Assembly (NCBI RefSeq): GCF_014161445.1
Contig: NZ_JABBXA010000030.1
Location: forward strand, 1-64,000
Direction of reading: 5' to 3'
Length of the DNA: 64,000 bases
Source: Microbispora sp. H13382
Lineage (GTDB): Bacteria > Actinomycetota > Actinomycetes > Streptosporangiales > Streptosporangiaceae
In this document: positions 59,214 through 64,000 of the stretch, piece after piece
Layout of the letters: each line of letters begins with the position of its first letter
How positions within the stretch are numbered: the first letter of the stretch is position 1
Position numbers and translations under genes: made by a program
The notes under the pieces: model-generated
What the model was told of the DNA's origin: nothing
The model's database searches: none
The model's input: only the letters and a program-made list of their open reading frames with translations

Positions 59214-60493
59214 GAGGCCGCCACACGGCCGAAGGGGAGCAGGCCGTACCGGCGGTGGACCTGGACGGCGGGCAGCAGGTTCTTCACGAGCACGCCGCCC
59301 GACCAGCCCAGCGCCGCGCCCAGCGCGCCGTACGCGGGGACGAGCAGCACGTCGAGGGCGATCGTCACGGCGACGGCCGCGGTCACGTTGGCCAGGCTGG
59401 CGGCCGTGCGCCCGCCCGCGACGAGCACGACGTCGACCATGCCGCAGGCGGTCGCGACCATCATCGTGGCCGACAGGACGAGCGCGATCGCGCCGCCGCC
59501 GGCGTAGGCGGGCCCGAACAGCGGCAGCAGCCACGGCGCGAGCACCGCGTATCCCAGCCACAGCGGCCAGGTGAGCACGACCAGCCACCTGGTGGTGGTG
59601 CGATACAGCGCGCGGGCGCCGTCCAGGTCGCCCTCGGCGAGAGCCTTCACCAGCCGTGTCTGCGCGGCCTGGGCGAGCCCCTGACCGGCGAGCTGTCCGA
59701 GCACCTTGAACCGGGTCGCCGCGGTGTAGACGGCCGCCGCGGCGGGCCCCGCGAGCAACGCGACGATCACCACGTCGAGCCGCTGGAACACCGACTGCAG
59801 GGCCGCCGCAGCCGACCGCGGCGCGGTGTGCCGCCAGAAGGCCCCGACCTCCCCCACCTCGTACGGCCCGAGCCCCCGCAGCCGTACGGCGGCCAGCACC
59901 GCACCCGCCACCGGGGGAAGCGCCCAGGCCGCGGCCAGCACCGGCGCAGGCGCCGCGCAGAGCACGGCGGCGGTGACGAGCACGAGCTGCCCGAGCGGCT
60001 GGACGGCCCCGGCGAGCAGCAGCGTCGGCCGCATGGTGCCGAGGCCGCGGGTGGCGCAGATCAGCACGTCCGACAGGGCGACGAACGGCAGGGCGGCGGC
60101 CAGCACCACCCAGACGCCGCCGGGCACGCCGGTGAGCCCGGCGAGCGGCCCGGCCGCGACGGCGACCGCGGCTCCGGTCATGGACGCGAGCGCGGCCACC
60201 GGCGCGAGGACCCCGCGGACCAGCCGCCGGCCCCCGTCCGGGCCGCCGACGGACCGGTTGCGGGCCAGGGCGTGGACCAGGCCGTTGCCGGTGTCGAGGC
60301 GGACGACGCCCGCGAGCATCAGGCACACCGATGTGGCCGTGAAGAACGCCCCGGCGGCCTGCGGGGACAGCGACCGCGTCACCACGAGCACGAGCGCGAA
60401 CTGCCCGCCCGCGGCGGCGGCCGCCGTGACCAGACCGGCGACTCCGTGCCGGAGAAGACCGCCAGGCCGCGCGAGATCGGTCAGCGCCGCCAC
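59210..60493 (-). CDS. Polysaccharide flippase (Wzx/MATE-like)
   Basis: A roughly 427-residue membrane protein with 12-14 helices of the oligosaccharide flippase fold (early LVVTRSLSPQAAGAFF and a late polar-spaced VHRRYGLLPFG). It would move lipid-linked repeats across the membrane. GTG at 60493 is chosen, overlapping the next sulfotransferase by 13 nt; a GTG at 60514 is possible. Confidence 0.8.
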   Translation of the reverse strand: MAALTDLARPGGLLRHGVAGLVTAAAAAGGQFALVLVVTRSLSPQAAGAFFTATSVCLMLAGVVRLDTGNGLVHALARNRSVGGPDGGRRLVRGVLAPVAALASMTGAAVAVAAGPLAGLTGVPGGVWVVLAAALPFVALSDVLICATRGLGTMRPTLLLAGAVQPLGQLVLVTAAVLCAAPAPVLAAAWALPPVAGAVLAAVRLRGLGPYEVGEVGAFWRHTAPRSAAAALQSVFQRLDVVIVALLAGPAAAAVYTAATRFKVLGQLAGQGLAQAAQTRLVKALAEGDLDGARALYRTTTRWLVVLTWPLWLGYAVLAPWLLPLFGPAYAGGGAIALVLSATMMVATACGMVDVVLVAGGRTAASLANVTAAVAVTIALDVLLVPAYGALGAALGWSGGVLVKNLLPAVQVHRRYGLLPFGRVAAS

Positions 60494-61335
60494 GAGGGCA
60501 CCGCCCCCAGCCACGGCACGAGCAGCGCGTCCCACGGCTCGAAGTGCTCGCGGAGCCGGCGGTGGACCGGCGCGGGCATGGCCTGACGCGGCCGGGCGTT
60601 GTGCCGCTCGAACTCGGCGTCCCCCAGCCGGGGCAGCCCGAGGAAGCGCAGCACCCGGTCGTACACGGCGGCGGGGTCGCGGAACAGCAGCCCGCTGTCG
60701 AGCACCAGGATCCGGTCGCGCCCCACGAGCGGCTCCAGCCGGGCCAGTTGTTCGGCGTACCGTCCACGGGCGAGGTACGCCTGATGCCGGTGCGCGTGGC
60801 TCACGTAGCCGGGGACGCTGCGGAGCCGTTCGGCCTCACCGGCGAGGCGCTCCGGCTCCAGCGCGAGGGCGCGCTCGAAGCTCGGCTCGGTCTCGAACCC
60901 CCGCGCCAGCTCGTGCGCGTGGGCGGAGCAGGCCCGCTCGACCGGGTCGCGGACCAAGGCGATCAGCTTGACGCCGGGCAGGTCGGCCGCGATGCGGGCC
61001 CCCGCCAGGGGATGGAACAGGTAGTAAGGGGCCGACTCGAACGCCTGGGGAGCATGGCCGTGCCGGAATCCGAGCATCCGGGCCCCGGACGTCAGCGGGA
61101 AGTGGGCGCGATACCACGGCAGCCCCCGCTCGTAGGCCATGTCGAAGTAGTGGACGCCCTTGCGCAGCACCGGCTTCATCACCAGCGGGTGCCGGGACAG
61201 GGCGCGGTAGAGCGAGGTCGTGCCGCACCGCTGGGCCCCGACGATCAGGAACGACGGCAGCACCCTGCCGCCGCTGGTCAGCCTCCCGGCGGCGTACGAG
61301 ACGGCGTGCGCGGAGTGCTTCAACGGCGCCCTCAC
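60481..61335 (-). CDS. Sulfotransferase 3
   Basis: A 284-residue sulfotransferase: FLIVGAQRCGTTSLYRAL (PAPS loop) and LIALVRDPVERACSAHAHE. Closer to heparan/chondroitin-type sulfotransferases than the other two in the window. GTG at 61335 overlaps the kinase-like gene stop (GTGA) and has AGGAG 8 nt upstream. Confidence 0.87.
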   Translation of the reverse strand: MRAPLKHSAHAVSYAAGRLTSGGRVLPSFLIVGAQRCGTTSLYRALSRHPLVMKPVLRKGVHYFDMAYERGLPWYRAHFPLTSGARMLGFRHGHAPQAFESAPYYLFHPLAGARIAADLPGVKLIALVRDPVERACSAHAHELARGFETEPSFERALALEPERLAGEAERLRSVPGYVSHAHRHQAYLARGRYAEQLARLEPLVGRDRILVLDSGLLFRDPAAVYDRVLRFLGLPRLGDAEFERHNARPRQAMPAPVHRRLREHFEPWDALLVPWLGAVPSWRR

Positions 61336-62273
61336 AGCAGGCACTCCTCATGATCGACCAGAGGGTTCAGCCAGACGGCGGGCGGCCCGAGCGGCTCGTG
61401 GCCGTCGCGGCGGTGCCGCTCGGCCAGGGCGACCAGGTAGTGGACCGCCGTACGGCGGGCCAGGGCCACCTCGACGCCGAACGGCTCCAAAAGCCCGCCC
61501 GCCTGGGCGAGACACGAGCGGGCGGCGACCGCGGGCGGCATCCGGCGCAGCGCCCGGTGGAAGAAGTGGTGCAGGGCGTCGAAGCCGGGCGGCACGCCGA
61601 CCGCGAAGCGTTCCCAGTCCCACACGAGCAGCCGCCCGTCCGCCCCCGCCGCGACGTTCCAGGGGGTGAAGTCCCCGTGCCAGGCCGCCTCCCCGGTCCC
61701 CTCCTCGCCGTACGGGCGGATCGCGGCGATCTCCTGTACGGCCGAGCCGAGCAGGCGGGCGGGCACGCGGCGGGAGCCCACGCGGCGGGAGGTCACGGGC
61801 AGCGGGGACAGCATCAGCACCTCCAAGCCCCGCCACTCGCCGTGATACAGCACGTCGGGTGGCATGACGACCTTCAACGGCCGCCCGGCGAGCATGCTCA
61901 GCACCTCGCTCTCGTACCGCACCAGCCGCCGGGCCCGCGGCGAGTCGCCGATCTTCACGAACCCCGCGAGTCCCGACTCGTCGTAGGCCTCCAGGATCGG
62001 CTTGCGGTTGGCGCGGCGGGCGGGCCTGACGTGGACGACCACCCGCACGCGGCGGCCGAGGACGTCGCTCAGGTGCGTCTCGATCGTGTCGGTCCCGCGG
62101 TGGACGGGCAGGCCGCGCCCCAGCGCGGCGTGCCACCACCTGCGCGGGACGACCCGCCGGGGGACGAGGCGGTGCGGCAGCACGCTGCGGGCGCCCGGAT
62201 GGGCATCGTGTCCGGGAAACAGCAGGTCCATGACCTCGTCCAGGTAGCGGAGACGGTCGGCGGCGTCCCTCAT
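61332..62273 (-). CDS. Aminoglycoside phosphotransferase-fold kinase
   Basis: A 313-residue APH-type protein with the catalytic loop WHGDFTPWN and the metal site VWDWERF. In a polysaccharide operon it is more likely a sugar or lipid-head kinase than a resistance gene. ATG at 62273 overlaps the ligase stop (ATGA). Confidence 0.8.
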   Translation of the reverse strand: MRDAADRLRYLDEVMDLLFPGHDAHPGARSVLPHRLVPRRVVPRRWWHAALGRGLPVHRGTDTIETHLSDVLGRRVRVVVHVRPARRANRKPILEAYDESGLAGFVKIGDSPRARRLVRYESEVLSMLAGRPLKVVMPPDVLYHGEWRGLEVLMLSPLPVTSRRVGSRRVPARLLGSAVQEIAAIRPYGEEGTGEAAWHGDFTPWNVAAGADGRLLVWDWERFAVGVPPGFDALHHFFHRALRRMPPAVAARSCLAQAGGLLEPFGVEVALARRTAVHYLVALAERHRRDGHEPLGPPAVWLNPLVDHEECLL

Positions 62274-63712
62274 CGGGCCTCCCCGAGGGCCGTTGTGACG
62301 GCGGCGTTGCGCCAGAGCAGTGCGAAGGAGATCAGGAAGAGGGTCAGGGCGCTGATCAGCCCGTCGTAGACGACCATGTAGAGCAGCACGAGGATCATCA
62401 CGAGCGTCCCGGCCTTGCCGATCGGCGACCGGTCCGCCCAGTAGCGCCGGACCGCGCCGGCGAAGAAGGCGGCGTACAGCAGGGCCCCCGCGAAGCCCTG
62501 GCTGATCAGCAGCAGCCACAGCTGCCCGTCGCTGCCGAGCGGGGGATGGCCGCACTCCACGCACCACGCGCTGCGGCCCGTCGTCACGGTCCGGTGGCTG
62601 CCGTACGCGGTGCGCGTGTTGCCGTATCCGATCACCGGGGACGAGGTCGCGACCCGGACCGTGGTCGCCATGGTGAACGCGCGGATGCCGTTGCTGTGCG
62701 GGTTGTCCAGCCGCTGGGCGACGATGCCGCTCAGCGGCGACAGCAGGAACGCCGCCGCGGCGACGGCCGCGGCCGCGGCGGCCGCGAGGGGGCGTCCGCC
62801 CCGGATCACGAGGTAGGCCGCCGAGACCCCGAGCCCGATCCACAGGCCCCGGTTGAGCGAGTAGACGACCGGGACGGCGGCGACGGCGAGCGCGAGCACG
62901 GCCGCCACGCGCCGGTACGGCCCGCCGTGGGCCCACCAGCCCACCACGAACCAGATCACCAGCACCGACACGTCGCTGCCCCAGGCGTTGGCCCACTCGA
63001 ACGGCGCCTCCGGGCGCGGCGCGGCGTGCCCGAGCACGTGCTGCATCTGGGCGGCCGTCGGGTGGATCAGGTTGGCGACGAAGGGGTGGCCGCCGATCGA
63101 CGGCGGCAGCACCATCTCCATCGGCGAGGTGAAGGCGACGCCGGGCGCGAGCACGCCCAGCAGCCCGCCCGCGACGGCCGTCAGGAACAGCACGCCGAGC
63201 CACCTGACGAGGGTGCGCTGCGGCAGCTCGTCATGGGTGAGGTTGCCCAGGTAGAGCACCATGATCAGAAGTGAGACATAGACGGCCAGCCGCATCAGGT
63301 AGCCGATGACCCGGCCGGCGGCGAGCTCGCCGTACGTGCCGTCCGGCGTCTCGGCGAGCGCGAGCGCACTGACGAGGTAGCCCGTGAGCAGCAGCGCCCA
63401 CAGGCCGAAGCCCTTCGGCACGCGGATCGGCCGCCTGCGCCACAGCACCACCGCCATGGGCGCGGCCAGCACCACCACCGACAGCCCGCCCAGGCCGAGC
63501 GCCCACCAGACCGGGTAGCCGAGCAGCAGCGCGGCGATCGGCCACGCCGTCCGCGCGGGACGGCGCCGACGCCGTCGCCGGCGGGCGGGAAAGGGCTGAT
63601 CCCCGCCGGGCGGCCGGTCCTGCCACCCCGCCTCGTGCGCCGGGATCGGCGGAAGTGGGACGGCGACCACCGGCGCGGGACCGTTCGCGGTGCGGGGACC
63701 GGGGGTTCTCAC
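62270..63712 (-). CDS. O-antigen ligase/polymerase-type membrane protein
   Basis: A 480-residue protein with about 12 membrane helices and a large periplasmic-type loop (residues about 300-380) containing GIRAFTMATTVRVATSSPVIGYG, the Wzy/WaaL pattern. The N-terminus is a long Pro/Arg-rich cytoplasmic segment. GTG at 63712 overlaps the stop of the partial gene upstream. Probably polymerises or ligates the glycan. Confidence 0.82.
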   Translation of the reverse strand: MRTPGPRTANGPAPVVAVPLPPIPAHEAGWQDRPPGGDQPFPARRRRRRRRPARTAWPIAALLLGYPVWWALGLGGLSVVVLAAPMAVVLWRRRPIRVPKGFGLWALLLTGYLVSALALAETPDGTYGELAAGRVIGYLMRLAVYVSLLIMVLYLGNLTHDELPQRTLVRWLGVLFLTAVAGGLLGVLAPGVAFTSPMEMVLPPSIGGHPFVANLIHPTAAQMQHVLGHAAPRPEAPFEWANAWGSDVSVLVIWFVVGWWAHGGPYRRVAAVLALAVAAVPVVYSLNRGLWIGLGVSAAYLVIRGGRPLAAAAAAAVAAAAFLLSPLSGIVAQRLDNPHSNGIRAFTMATTVRVATSSPVIGYGNTRTAYGSHRTVTTGRSAWCVECGHPPLGSDGQLWLLLISQGFAGALLYAAFFAGAVRRYWADRSPIGKAGTLVMILVLLYMVVYDGLISALTLFLISFALLWRNAAVTTALGEAR

Positions 63713-64000
63713 GCGCCCCACTCCGCGGTCTCGGGGACGGGCGCGACGAACCCCGGCGGTACGGCGACGGCGCCGAGCACGCGGGCGCCCTGCCGGGAGA
63801 GTTGCCGTACGGCCCGGGCGACCTCGGGGGAGGTCGCCCGCCGCAGGCCGACCAGCAGCAGGGCGGCGTCGGGGTGGGCGGACCGGCCGGTCACGACCGT
63901 CACCGGCACGAGATGCGCCAGCGCGGAGCCGAGGCCCTTGGCGAGCGGCCTGGCGGTGCTCGTGACCCCGACGCCTTCGAGGAGCAGCCGGTGGGGCCCG
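63709..64000 (-). CDS. Partial gene at right edge (C-terminal fragment)
   Basis: The last 96 codons of a leftward gene that starts beyond the window. The fragment (VTVVTGRSAHPDAALLLVGLRRAT, GARVLGAVAVPPGFV) looks like the end of a nucleotide-fold or chain-length/tyrosine-kinase-type capsule protein, but this cannot be settled from the C-terminus. First visible gene of the glycan operon. Confidence 0.6.
   Translation of the reverse strand, partial: GPHRLLLEGVGVTSTARPLAKGLGSALAHLVPVTVVTGRSAHPDAALLLVGLRRATSPEVARAVRQLSRQGARVLGAVAVPPGFVAPVPETAEWGA

Noticed and set aside
61332-62273. Aminoglycoside resistance kinase
   Set aside because: Only the general APH fold is shared; its place in a polysaccharide operon with 4-nt overlaps argues for a biosynthetic kinase.

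Overview
The window is high-GC chromosomal DNA from a filamentous-type actinomycete. Gene content and order (glmU, prs, rplY, pth and ppk housekeeping genes; frequent GTG starts; 1-4 nt start/stop overlaps; many TetR, MarR, GntR and ECF regulators) fit the Streptomycetales/Streptosporangiales and suggest Streptosporangiales, but the genus cannot be fixed from sequence alone.

Layout. 1-6.3 kb: three tandem paralogues of a secreted V8-like serine peptidase, all on the minus strand, each with its own promoter, a conserved leader and a far-upstream TGTGA-N6-TCACA (CRP-type) palindrome; the peptidase halves are conserved but the segment between the catalytic Asp and Ser positions is hypervariable. 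6.4-8.3 kb: an IS200/IS605-type element with an intact tnpB and a tnpA that has lost its HUH motif; its right end supplies the stop codon of a marR gene. 8.2-16.6 kb: marR/tam, then CYTH-CHAD, a NUDIX-phosphatase and ppk (polyphosphate and nucleotide metabolism), then a TetR regulator with a long coiled-coil tail and a fatty acid desaturase. 16.8-17.8 kb: two abutting decayed gene fragments. 17.9-22.2 kb: tRNA-Gln, glmU, a small ORF coupled to prs, and trpS behind a leader peptide with tandem Trp codons and a terminator (ribosome-mediated attenuation).

22.3-35.1 kb is the most interesting accessory block: a divergent regulon around a 20-bp palindrome at 29.33 kb. Leftward it encodes an Asp/Glu racemase-superfamily enzyme, a cyclic-imidase/PgdA-type deacetylase, a GntR regulator, a DUF1116 (AllG/YlbE) protein, an amidase, DUF2237 and an MFS carrier. 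Rightward it encodes an NCS2 nucleobase-type permease, a Rieske oxygenase with its own ferredoxin and reductase, an unknown protein and a crotonase. Together these look like uptake, oxygenation, ring opening and deamidation of a cyclic imide or other N-heterocycle; the substrate is unknown.

35.2-41.7 kb: rplY, pth, an exoribonuclease, a priming sugar transferase, then cysQ-cysD-cysN sulfate activation. 41.8-45.4 kb: a leftward operon (DUF2231, membrane protein, folE, FAD reductase) opposite a Cys-rich regulator. 45.6-48.2 kb: sulfotransferase, GT2 and a WecG/TagA-type glycosyltransferase. 48.2-54.2 kb: two tail-to-tail ECF42 sigma/DGPF modules with a reductase and an MFS carrier; the second module and the carrier diverge from matching TGTCGA-N16-CGTCGT promoters. 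54.2-57.4 kb: a FolD that lacks the catalytic lysine beside a cyclodeaminase-type cyclohydrolase, then an EamA exporter diverging from marR. 57.5-58.1 kb: a DUF3800 gene next to a duplicated marR fragment. 58.3-64 kb: a tightly overlapping leftward operon for glycan polymerisation, export and sulfation that runs off the right edge.
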